Below, piece after piece: positions 33,720-44,814 of a stretch of 64,000 nt of DNA. A program made the translations under genes and the position numbers. Numbering within the stretch: position 1 is the first letter of the stretch; every line of letters begins with the position of its first letter. The stretch is taken from contig PTEX01000012.1 in assembly GCA_003342815.1 (NCBI GenBank), positions 4,759,209-4,823,208 on the forward strand. The letters are read 5' to 3'. The stretch comes from Eudromia elegans. Taxonomy: Eukaryota; Chordata; Aves; Tinamiformes; Tinamidae. Below the pieces are notes generated by a model, which was not told the origin of the DNA, did not search any database, and saw nothing but the letters and a program-made list of their open reading frames with translations.

Positions 33720-34300
33720 CCTCTGCGTGCAACCTGCAAGCGAAATGGTGCAGCCTTTTGTTTGGCTGGGCTGCTGTGGGGTGGCTGAATTCTTTAGCTC
33801 CTGGAAAGGGATCCCAAGTGGACAAGGTGTCCTCAGTGCAGCCCAGGGCTGGCTGCAGTGTTGGAATGAAAAGGCCGTCGCTGGCTGCCCTGCAGGGGAG
33901 GCTTTGCACAGCGTGCAAGGAGGACCCACGACCCCGCGGTGGATCGTCATGTGGATCGTCACGGGACTGGAGCTGGGCAGCAGCGAGCTCTCCTTGGACG
34001 TCCTTACGGGGGTTAAAAGAAGGGTGGACAGTCCCAAAGCTGCAGGTGTCTGAGGGAGAGGGCTGCGCTGCCACCTCTGCTGCCTGCAGCGGTTGCGGGG
34101 CTGGGGGCTTGTTTCGTTTTTCCCCTCACACGAGCAGCCCTGTTGAGGCGCCGCGGCTGCGCTCTGCACACGGGTGGCGAGGCAGCGTGCCTGGTGAGCG
34201 CCCAGCCTGCTGCAGGAGCACAGCAGCACCATCCCTCGCGCTCGCCGCTCCGCGTTGCCGCCTCGTGCTCTGCCTGTGCAAATACTGGGGTCACTTGCGC
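33720..34300. promoter_or_regulatory. GC-rich patch
   Basis: The stretch has raised GC, with CpG density highest at about 34140-34265. The + strand frame open for 242 codons (33758-34486) and overlapping minus frames have no recognisable domain and are explained by composition. It is another isolated GC patch in AT-rich DNA. Confidence 0.4.
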
Positions 34301-34309
34301 CTAAAAGGT

Positions 34310-36085
34310 CTCTTTCCTTCCTCCTGGGGCATTCATATGCTTACTGAAATCAGTTTGCCGGGATGGATTTGTGGGATTCATCTAGACGTTGCAAACTCGG
34401 CCGTGCTTGGTTTCAACCTGGTGTTTGGCTCAGCACGGCGTGTTGTGCGGGCTGATACTGGGCACTCTGAGAAGAGACATTGGTGAAACCGAGGGTCCCC
34501 AGGAAGGCGAGTGTGAATGTGCACTGACACGGGTGAGCAGCACAGGCTGTTGAAGGCCAGGAGCTGTGAGGAGGCAGGACAGATTTGAACAACTCACTTC
34601 GTAAAGGATCTTGGAGGTATAGAATGGATATGGTGCTGGTGTGTGAGAGGTTTGGCTGAGTTTTGAAGACTTTCTAATACAGTGAATTGCCAATTGAAAG
34701 AAAATTTATATATTTTCATAAAAGATCATTGAGGTTGTTGGCTGCATCACAGGAAGAATTGGTTTCTCTTCTAATAGCGCTTGGTGCTAGAGCTATGCTC
34801 TAGCTTACAATTTTTTTAAGACATTAGCAAATGATGGGTGGGTTTAGTGGAAACGGAGGATGGCTATCTTACTTTTAAAGGCAACAAAATAAGGGCTATC
34901 CAGGGATGAAGAGCTTGAGCTTTTGGATTGGCACCTTTTACACTAAATATTGCTTCCCATTCCCCGTGTTTGTTTGTATGCCACATTAGTGGTGGAAGCC
35001 TGTGTTCTTCATCTCGTGTCATCTCTTCATCTCCAGCTGGTGGAGCTTGTTTCATTTCTTCTCTTGGGATGTTTCTGATGTACTGAAGTTACACTTAGCC
35101 GTTCAGCCTGCTTTGATGTACTTCGTTCAGCGTTAGATACCCAAACCTTTCTCATCTCAAACCACTTTTGTCCTCGCTGTTTTCACTACAGAGGACTCCA
35201 AAAATAGTTGACTGTGAGTATGGTTAAAATTATGCTGCCTTATTTTTGTAGTCAGAGGTTGGGTTTATTTTCTGCTGTCACAGTAATTAAAAATCATTTG
35301 CATATTCTCAGCTGCCAATTTGCAGTTTAATCATTGTTAATTTAGTCATTACAATTTATCATTAAAAGGAAAATAATATCGAGAGACTCCTACCTTGTGG
35401 TGTATACTAGAGACTTGGAGAATGGCATAGCATACAAAGTTATTTGCACACACAGTGGTGCTCTTCTTGTGGGAAGTGGGGGGTCCTGAGGGGTGTTTTG
35501 GCTGTGCTGCTTTCGTCTCATCTCCAGCCACGTTAGCATTTGGAGAGCGATTTTTACAAAATGGGAATTCTGGCTAGCCTGTGCCTAGGCTTTCCTGTCC
35601 CTTGGTTGATACACAGTTTCTTTAGATTTGCATGGAGATGCATAAATTAAAACAGACTCTGGACTGCCTTAATTTGCAGTGCGGATCGGTAGTGGCCAAT
35701 TGCACTGAGTGTAAATGCAATTCTTCCTCCTTTTCCTCTGCTTATGCTGGATTAGACTGGAAAATTTGGCCTGTAGTTTAGGAATGGCAACATTTCTGAG
35801 CATCTGTTTTGAAGTGGCTGTTTTTCCAAAACGGCTGCTTTTGATGTTGCAAACTGGCCAACCTAGCTGGGATATTTTGAGCCAAATTCTGCCCTTGCAG
35901 AGTAACCCCACGCAGGCAGACCGCTACGTGCGTCGGTGCTGCGGAAGGCGAGCGAAGGCAGCTCTGCGGTGCCCAGGAAGCGTCTGCTAAACCCACAGAC
36001 AGTGGAGGTGGAGCGACTGAGGTCCCTCGGCGGTGGCTGATCCGCAGTTAAAGAAGTATCCGAGAGCTGCCCATCAGTGGTCAAT
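34310..36085. other. Unique sequence, no gene seen
   Basis: Mixed to AT-rich DNA without known repeats, apart from the 19-bp hairpin at 34786-34804. Confidence 0.5.
34786..34804. repeat. Hairpin: 8-bp perfect arms, 3-base loop
   Basis: GCTAGAGC, TAT, GCTCTAGC form a perfect small hairpin followed by a T-rich stretch. Short hairpins of this size occur by chance, so no function is claimed. Confidence 0.75.
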
Positions 36086-36089
36086 TTAT

Positions 36090-36350
36090 GAGCTGTTGAG
36101 AGAACAATTTTCGGAGGCTTTAGCAGTGACTTTCAGACAGCTTCCTAATCTCCCTTTGCTTCGGCAAGTATCACGTTAGAAAACCTGTCTGACATTTTAC
36201 AGCCTCGCCGGAGTGCAGGAGTGTACAAAAGGATATTTGTCCCAGCGGAGGAGGTTTAGCAGGCAGAATTGTTAAATGAAATATAAACCTTACAGGTCCG
36301 GCCATTTGGTTTGTGTTTTACCTCGTCAAAGGACTGATAAGATGCAGAAA
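36090..36350. promoter_or_regulatory. Candidate conserved noncoding element
   Basis: This is a high-complexity, repeat-free stretch with scattered CpGs (TCGCCGG near 36205, CCTCGTCAAAGG near 36322) within AT-rich surroundings, and no sustained open frame. It resembles vertebrate enhancer sequence in texture only. Confidence 0.25.
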
Positions 36351-36354
36351 TAAA

Positions 36355-38090
36355 AAAGGAATAAATGGATTACTGCACTGTCAGTAATGGGTCTGCCTTT
36401 CGGACTTGTGAATGGAGCATCTCTGTGTTGTGTTTGCTTTTGCAAGATTCCAGGTTTGGGGGGAGAGGAGGAAGACAATATGAGATTGGTAGGCTGTATT
36501 ATGTGCGTGAATTTAAGATGGCTTGGTGTGATCGAACATAGCAATGGGCAGATATCAAAATAATGACAGTGTTGATCCAAAGCCTACTGAGATCGGTAGG
36601 AAAAACTCCACTGAATTTTCAGAGCCCTGAGTCCAGGCCATAAAACTGTCCCTTGTTAGCTTCAAGCCTTGGTATTTTCCACTGATCTAGTGCTAATAGA
36701 TCTGCCATTACAATACCTGGGCTCCAGTTACAGGGCTTGTTGGAAATGCTCTTGCTCTGTCGCTCCTGCGTGTGTTATTCTCTTGTGTCAGTTGTGGTGT
36801 AATCCCCTCTCCTCGTGCATCATCTAGTAAGCCATCGTGATCTGTGTGATGTGGGTTAACTGAAGGGAGAGGAAGTCCTGGGAATCAGTGGTAATTGGCA
36901 TTAGCAGATTACAGTGTTTTATTGGTTCCTCATTACGCCAGCTTTGAAATCTGAGGAAGGCTTCCTTCCCCCAGCCCGAGGGAGGATCTGCAGCTCCTAT
37001 CTGCTGCGACACCAAGCTGGCCACACGCTCATAGATTTTCCCCTTCAGTTTTCCATATGCACGAGTTCTTTCTCTCTTAAAATCTAAATGAGTTTCTTTT
37101 GTATTGTAGCATTATTGATATTTGCCTTTTGCAATGCTTCAAATGTCAAACGTTTAAGGGAAGGCGATAAAAGCCTGAGGGCTGAGGCCTTGAATGGGAC
37201 TTTGAAAACTTGAGCCTAAGACCTCACCCTAACCAAGTTTGGGTTCTCCTTCAGTATTATATGTTTATCTCTGCAAGAAGCTGTCACATTGCACCACAGA
37301 TGATAAAAGGGTGGGTGAAGTGATTTCCTCTCTTCTTGAAATGCTTCAGAGGAGCCTTCTGGGGGCTAATTAATATTAAGCACTTGGAGACTGCCAGGTG
37401 AAAAGCAGTATGTAAATAGGATAGATGGGAAAAGTTATTTATTGTGAAAACAGTGAACTCTTTTAGAATATTTGTGCAAGGTAATTTAAGGCACCTGTGA
37501 GGTGCCAGCTTGACAGTACCAGGTGATCTGTTACCCACAGAACTGCCAATGATCCTGCCAGAGCTCCTGCCCTGGCCTCCATGGAGAGCCTCCAGTTCCG
37601 TGCTTGGCTCTGCTCTCCTTGTCACGTTATCCTGCCTTTTGTCATTGAGAAGAATGGTGATGTTTTTTAAATCACTTGTCTAGTTCAACAGCCACAAAAA
37701 AAAAAAAAAAAAAGTAGAGAAAGAAAGATCCCAGAAAGGGAAGGGAATGAAATACAGATCTGATGGTCCTCACTGTTAATTCTTTCACCATTTCACGTAG
37801 AGATAGAAAATTGTGTTCTCATAGATGCGACTGGCTGCTGATGTCATTCTTAGCCCTTTTGTAAAAGCTGGAACAGAAAGTGATTTGCTCAGAAAACACT
37901 GTCATTGTTTGATTTATTTTGCTTCTGAAAATAATAGAGAAATGTCATTGAAGTTAGTTGATGAAAATAGATTCGGGCCATAAATTTTGATAGTCTTCTA
38001 CATCTTGACTTGGTTATGCTTCCAACAGCTACGTAGATAGGATTTCCATATTATTATTTTTGTTGCTGTGAGACAGTCACGGTAATGAGC
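36355..38090. other. Unique sequence with one A-tract, no gene seen
   Basis: AT-rich DNA with no exon or RNA gene recognised. An 18-base A run lies at 37696-37713. Confidence 0.5.
37696..37713 (+). repeat. A18 homopolymer followed by a purine-rich run
   Basis: Eighteen consecutive A, then GTAGAGAAAGAAAGA. No retroelement body or AATAAA lies suitably upstream, so it is best called a simple repeat. Confidence 0.9.
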
Positions 38091-38094
38091 TGTT

Positions 38095-38131
38095 TTTTAT
38101 TTGTTTCACCTCATTTGCTTTAGAGGTAAGA
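38095..38131 (+). other. Recursive-splice-like site (acceptor directly joined to donor)
   Basis: A pyrimidine-rich tract (TTTTTTATTTGTTTCACC, then TCATTTGCTTTAGAG) ends with AG at 38124-38125 and is followed at once by GTAAGA, a good donor. Juxtaposed acceptor and donor sites mark recursive splicing in long vertebrate introns, mainly in long neural genes. Here the arrangement is seen directly and use is inferred. It would require a gene transcribed on + across this position. Confidence 0.3.
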
Positions 38132-38569
38132 AGTAAAAGGGTTAGGATAGAGGAGTCATCACCCACTTTCTTCCTTGTTAAGAGGGCATAAGCATGTTGC
38201 AGGTGACACCTACTTGTGTCTTGCAGGAGGTCTACTTGTCCCTGTCTCAAGTACTTACAGGGTACATGGCCTTTTGTTTGCTTCAGTTAGTTACATTTGA
38301 CTGACCAGGTCATGAATTTTCTTGATGATTCCTGTGCTAGACACTGGGTTCTGCTTTCTAGTATGTAGCAATGTCATGTGTGTTTAAATGCAGAACTGCT
38401 CAGCTGGGCTCTTTTGCTTTCCGCTCTTGTTTTGGAGAAGGCTTCTTTGCATGCTCCTATAACCCCAGATATTGCACAGCTTTCCTTCACTTCCCAGGCT
38501 AACACTCAGCCCAGGGCTGTGGTGTTAGAGATCCATATTCTCCTGGAGGATGTCTACATGAAATAATCT

Positions 38570-39050
38570 CACAGACGGACAATGCCACCGCTAATCTGGC
38601 AGCGTAACCACGGGTTCCCGTCCGCTCCAGGGCTGCATTTGCTGCCTCTGCAACGCCCCACCACAAAGTCTGGACTTGGCTCCACGATACGGTGGGATGG
38701 GGAGTTGAGCATTGGGCTGCCAGCCTGGGAATGGCAATCACACTCCAGTTAAACGTGCATGTTCTTGGTTGGTATCGCCGAGGATTATGAGAAGGGTGTC
38801 TGCGTGTGACCCGCAGCGCGTGGAGCAGCGTGGTCAGTGCGTGGGAGGTAGCGCTCGTCTCTGATCCGTGCCCGCGGTGTGATGCTCCTCGGCAGCCCCC
38901 TCTCTTCCCGGTGTCGGCTCCTGGGGAGGATGAGCTGTCACCGCTCCCAACGGGTGCCGAGAGCAGAGGTCTCCCGAGATGCGCCCGTTCATTACGCTTC
39001 CCGAAGAGCCATTACATTCCTGTCAGTGCAATGTGATCCGCTGCTTGGGG
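38570..39050. promoter_or_regulatory. Moderately CpG-rich patch
   Basis: CpGs are frequent, especially at 38777-39010, within AT-rich flanks. Short frames on both strands have no recognised domain. It looks like the other GC patches but less dense. Confidence 0.35.
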
Positions 39051-39059
39051 AGAGACACT

Positions 39060-40160
39060 GTTTTCTGGGCCTTTTCTTCTAATCTAGCCTCCACTTCTGT
39101 GATTTCTTTTTTTTAATTATAATTTAAATCTAGAAACAGCAAAAATATAGAGACCTGTAAGCAGCAGCAATGCATTATTTTCATGCAGAATCATGCAGTG
39201 ACAAGATGAAACCAATTGTCAATTCTTGCTGCCTTACCTGGTATGTATAAGCCTTTATAAAATGAGACATTTTATGCCAGGCTGCTTTTATAAATGTGCT
39301 GGATTTTGGGTTCTGTTTCTATTTTTAAAAGCACTTCAGTGTTTGCCAGTACTTTAAGGTAGTTGCAAGTGTCCTATGGTAACAACTGTAACATACAATC
39401 TTTTGTTTTGTTTGAGGCTGTTTAGGCTACTTCAGCTGAAAATTTAAGTAAAAAGTTGGTTTTAGTTCAAAAGCCTGCCATAGAAAAGCAATTGGAGCAA
39501 ATTTAAACATTGAGATATTACATCTTTCTGTGGTCCGTGTACATGCTAGGTAATAGCAGTCTTCTGATGTGGGAGTGTATAGAAAAATAAGGAATATTTT
39601 TGTGCATAGCAATATTTTTGCATATATAATGGCTGTATTTTTAGATGCAGCAGCATGTTCCATATTACCACTTTACTCTGAAATACTGCTAGCTGTAGAA
39701 AATGAACAAAGATGGGATTATATTTATAGGGTGCAACTTTTTACTATCTGAAGCTATTTATATAATGCAGTTAATTACAGAAAGTTTTCCAGGTGGATAA
39801 TGTATCTGTATTATGTATTTTACAATATATGTAATATTTTTTACAAAATGTTTCCATCAATGTTTCTGCCAGTCTGAGCAACTGGCAAACAAATTAATTA
39901 AATTTGAGTTTATAATTTCAGAAAGCAGATTTCCTTAAAATACATACCCAGCGCGGCTGCTAAATCTCCTTTTCTGGGTTGTTTCACACATGCTCTCTGA
40001 TTAGCAGTGTCTCTTTCTGGGTAATGATAACAGTGAATCCAAAAATTTGCAGAAATGACATAGAAATATTATCCAGCTAAACACTGTTCCCATTTTTTTC
40101 TTGTAGAATCCGTACATGTGTGTTTGATCACATAAGTTGTGCTCATTTTGCCAGGGCAGA
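39060..40160. other. AT-rich unique sequence, no gene seen
   Basis: Strongly AT-rich, particularly 39710-39860. A 19-bp hairpin (ATAAAATG, AGA, CATTTTAT) lies at 39257-39275. No known repeat was recognised. Confidence 0.5.
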
Positions 40161-40164
40161 TCTC

Positions 40165-40400
40165 TGACCTATGCAATTGTTTGTCTTTTGAACAATACAT
40201 GTTATGCGTGGTGATTGGCAATCGTGTCTCTGAGACTGACAATGTTTAGATGTAAACACATCGGGGCAGGCAGGGCACATTTGTGCTCTAATTCAGCAGG
40301 TTTTTTTCTGACATGAGTCACGTTTCGGGAACTGGGAGGGCAAATTGCATGACGGCTGTCTCAACAGAGAGAATAGGAATTGTTTGTATTGTTAATTGGC
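40165..40400. promoter_or_regulatory. Candidate regulatory element with paired SOX-like sites
   Basis: ATTGTT at 40177-40182 and AACAAT at 40191-40196 are inverted SOX-core motifs 8 bases apart. Nearby are TGAGTCA (AP-1 like, near 40314-40320), an E-box-like ACATG word and several CpGs in complex, repeat-free sequence. The motifs are short and may be fortuitous. Confidence 0.25.
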
Positions 40401-40404
40401 ATTC

Positions 40405-40476
40405 TTTTTTTTTTTCCTTAATTACTGCACATTTCAAATATACTTAGCTTTTTTCTTCTTTTTTTTTTTCTTTTTT
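40405..40476 (+). repeat. Two T-rich tracts
   Basis: Eleven T at 40405-40415 and a C-interrupted T-rich stretch at 40449-40476. These are simple sequence. Frames through them give Phe-rich translation artefacts. Confidence 0.8.
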
Positions 40477-40479
40477 GGC

Positions 40480-43400
40480 ACTTTTCAAAGGGCTGGAGCT
40501 TGTTTTTGTTTAACTATCAGGAACATACCCACTGGAAAGCTTTCAAACTGCCTTTTAGATTACTCTTATACATGTAACCAGCGTGTTACTAACAGTGGAA
40601 GAAAATTTAACAATGCTGTTCTCTGTGAGTTATTGCAGTCCTTGAGAAAAGGCTGTTAAGAGAAAGAATTTCTTTCTCTGTACATTTTCATGCTTACGGT
40701 TTTGAGTGTTTTTAGAGGCTTCTAACTAAACTGCAGTAATTTGGCAGTTTGAAATTTCTACAATGGCACTGCAGGGAAAGAGTGTGTAAAATACTTTAAA
40801 AGGGGGATTAAAATAAGATTATTCTGAGAGTGATTAATATCAGTGAAACCAAAGGGTAGGCTGAAACAGCCACGCTCTGGGTTATAGAAATGTATCTCTC
40901 GCGGACCTGGGCACTTCTTTGGATTTCATGAGACCTGAGTTGCACTATGGAGAGCTGAAGTGGTCATCAGTGATACCCAGGTCCTGTGCTAGTCCTCTCT
41001 GCAGGGTGTATTGCATCCTAAAATAGTCTATAATGTAAATGGAAGTGGTTGCACTAGTGAGACAGGACACGGTGTCCTTTTAATAGTAATTCTAGCTACT
41101 AAAAACTGCTGGGGGAAAAAAAAAATATTTTCCAAGTTTGGGAATTTCTTTTTTGGAAGAAAAAAATAGGGAAATAATAATCCTTTCCAAACAGTAGATC
41201 CTGTAATTAACTTGGACAAAGGGAAATTTAGAGCAAGTGGCAATTCACTGTTACAACTCCACTTTGAGCAGCTGAGGAAATTCTACTGTCCTTTATGTTT
41301 TCAGGACATTGAAAAGCCTAGAAATGATGAGCACAATACAGAACAATCCTGCAGACAATAGCAGCGACGTGTCATTTTTGCAGTGAACGGTACAAGACAT
41401 TACAAATGATATAAACCGCATTGCAAACAATTTATTTAAATATCTTTAATCTCATTATGTGATAAGGAATCCCAGAAACCCCAAATGTGAGCGTGGGAAA
41501 TAGGCAAGAAGAGTTGTAGCCAGGGCGGTGGTGAGTGTCACTGATATTTACTGAGTGATTTTTATATGGCAAGAAGTCACAGGTTTGTCACCATCGCTAT
41601 CAACATCTTTTAGGGTAGATGTTTTTTGTAATGCAAAAAAAGAGGTGGTTTCCACAGTAGAGGAATGAGGTAAGTGGGCCATGCGCCAGCCCCTCCAGCA
41701 GCCCTGCCACATGGAGCTGCTCGGGATGAGCGCAGGGGTCACCTGGAGAGGCTCCTACCAAACAAACATGGGAAAAACCTAACTGGCGACTCTTGAGGCA
41801 CCCGTGAAATTGTTGGGGCCGTGTTCTCGGGAGATAGGAGTGGATTTTGCTCTATCACTTGCAACAGGCTTGGAGTTAAAAATACTGTGGAAAGCAGCTA
41901 GGCCTTTGATCAAATTGAGCAATTTAGCAAGTCCTAGACCACCAGGAGCAGCCATGTCATTTAATGGTAGTTTTAGGGTTTAAGGATTTGGGTATATCCA
42001 AGTGGGGGGGGTTGTCTCCTCATTTCCAGTGAGGAAGTGGGATTAACTGTTTCATGTAAGTGGTGATCCTCCCATATGCTGTTTGCAGAAACACAGGAAC
42101 ATGTAACTGGCCCAGAAAACTCCAAAACTTCACAGTTATCTGTGAAATTTGACTCTTTCTTGTAGCCTAGAGCCCAGAGAGAGTACACTTGCTCTCAGAC
42201 AGCATTGCCATTCGTGGAGCAGTAGCAAAAATTTGATATATGTGGGGCATCAAGACATACCAGATGTATTACTCTCCACAGAGTTACCATATAACTAGAT
42301 ATTGCCCAAATTTCTCTCTCCCTCCTTTTTTTTCTGCCTGGAAATTCAATATTTTGGGCAAAAAGAAGTATGTAGCAATTTGTCTGAGATTTCCAGTGTC
42401 TTGGTAAAATAATTAGAGCAAGAGGTGGGGGCGACCGGGAGGCGCACAAGAACAGCCACTGCTCCTGCACACATCAGCAGCCGCGTCCCTTTTTCAGCCT
42501 GCAAATCAAACCTTCAGAGCAGCAGAAAGGAAACTTTAATAGCTCCCTGGGAAACAAAATTTTGAAGGTATGCAAGCTGCACTATTTTCGAGTAGCCTTT
42601 CTGTTTCTCACGAGTCTAATAAATTTCTCTGTCCTGTTCATTGAGGCAGTTTTCCTATGTCAGAATGCCATATAACATCCATATGGGCGTGCTAGTACTT
42701 GTAGTTTTTGATAAATTGTATTTTCTTGTCTCCTTTTTCTCAGGGGAACGTACCAAGAATATTTCCCCTCATTTTTCCCTGTGTTTCCTGCTTAGTGTTG
42801 TCTTTATGTCCTAATGAGTTTGTTGGTAGGTTCTGCAGAGTATGTATCTGCTTTTGAAAAGCAGATCTATGGATCTTATGTGCAATGTTAACACAATATG
42901 CTGCTGAACATGTATACAGATAATTGATTTGCATTTTTTTCCTTCACATTCCCAATTTTTATATGCATAAAAATTACACTATACAATTTCTGGGAATATG
43001 TACTGTCTCTGTGTCAGCAGCATAGAAGAGCACCCAAAATAGCTTTGGACAGAAGTGGAGAAGTATCTCACTGAAGTTAGAGAAGATGTACACAGGAATT
43101 GGAACAGCTCATGCTGGAATTTGGCCAGTGCAGCACCCCTGTAAGACATGTGTTGATTAAATAGATACTTCACAGATCAATCAAAAGAATTTACTCTCTA
43201 GCAGCACAATGTGCAGTAAGTTCACCAAATTTTGGTTAGATTTGATTCTCAATCATGTATCTGGGCATTGAGTGCTGTGTATGCAAGAGATCTGTCCTCC
43301 CTTACAAAATCTACAGGAAAGACTCTAATAAAAAGCTGGAATAAACCCAAAATACACATTGTATTCACTTCCTTACACTTTCTGTATCTCTGATGCCCAG

Positions 43401-44760
43401 TGGCTGAAGGATTGGATGGTGAAAGAGACAAGGCGTTTCTGCCTGGTCCTGTTTGCAGGGCTGAAATAAATTGACACATAACAACAGCTGTAAATTCAGT
43501 GTATGAAATTCAATCTGTGTGATGGAGCTTGCTGAAAAAGATAAGGGGGTCTTGGGAGAACCCAGCAGTTCATCCGACTAGTGTTAGAGGGCTGTTACCA
43601 AAATCCCGGCCAGCTCCATTCTGGAATGGATCTCTACCTACTGCAAATACAAGGAAGAAATAGAGGGGTTTTAGTTGCTTCATCAGTTACAGCAGCGGGT
43701 TCTGAGCAGATGGGGATCTGGGATGTGCCCAGATGTTGCTAGAGAACGTTCTGCCTTTCCAACTTGGCTGGCTGAGTCGCTGTGTAAACCATTGCCAGCG
43801 TGTGCGTTCAGCCTGGTGACACGGCAGTCGCTTCCTGCTTTGCAGAGTGGCGCTGGAAGAACTTACAGAAGAGCTAGATTCCCACTGCAAGCTTTCTGTT
43901 TGTTTTTTTTTTCTTAAATGTGTACAAATCTGTTGCTCCACAAAATAAATATTTTAATTGGCATTAGCTAGAGACAGGACTAATGCAAACAGTTGTAATT
44001 TCCTTCTTACCAATAGTATAATAACTCCAGTGCAGCATTCTGCATTCAAGAGAAGAGGAGTGATAAACAGCATTTTGCCCTGTAAAGAAATGCATAGGAT
44101 AGGATGACATCACTTATAGCCATACAGAGTTTTTCCCCCAGATGCACACTTAATGCTAGAAGTTAAGTGTCATCTTTGGTCTTGTCTTTATGTGGCTGCT
44201 TTCCATCCGCATTGATGGGAAGGAGCTTCATCCACTGTTGCAGCCTTTCGTATCATTGTGCATCAGGAGTATATCTGGAGCCGTTATATTGCTGTTTGGA
44301 CCAGAAGTAATTTTATATCTGAAGAAATAATTCTGTAGGCGAGCCTCACTGCTTTGAGGTATTTTGTTGGCTTACCAGCTGGCTTCCCCGATTGCTTTCA
44401 TCTGTTGCAGACAAGCCTTTCTGTGGCTCTTCTATCATCCATGTATGCTGAGAACAGATAGTGGCTGCTTCTTCTGAATGATGGCTGAAGGCAGGGTTCT
44501 TTGATGTTGCTCTCAAATCCTCCAAGAGTCAACATCTTCCTCTTTCCTGATAATTCACTACATGCCTGAGCGTTATGCATGCAGTTACACCTATACAGAG
44601 GTCCTAAAGGATTTCTCCCTGTGGGGAAAAAACTACAAGGGGAGTTAGGAAGCTTTTGTGATTAGAGATATGTACTTGAGGCCGTTGTGAATCTATTGTT
44701 GTGGATCTATTTTTGAGATCACATTGGGGTGCCACGTCACCTAGAGGTTTCATTGAAGAA
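40480..44760. other. Unique sequence, no gene seen
   Basis: About 4.3 kb of mostly AT-rich DNA. No transposable element, RNA gene or exon with matched splice sites was recognised. Short G (42003-42010) and T runs are present. Confidence 0.5.
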
Positions 44761-44761
44761 C

Positions 44762-44808
44762 GTCACGGATGGCAGTGATCTGACATGGATGCCATCACGG
44801 ATGGCATC
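44762..44808. repeat. Local duplication with an inverted repeat
   Basis: TCACGGATGGCA occurs at about 44763 and again at about 44795. The second copy is part of a perfect 9-bp-arm inverted repeat, GATGCCATC, ACG, GATGGCATC, at 44788-44808. This looks like a small slippage product and may form a hairpin. Confidence 0.8.
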
Positions 44809-44814
44809 TCTCAC

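Noticed and set aside
33758-34486. 242-codon + strand frame
   Set aside because: Lies in a GC-rich patch with long overlapping frames on both strands and no domain.
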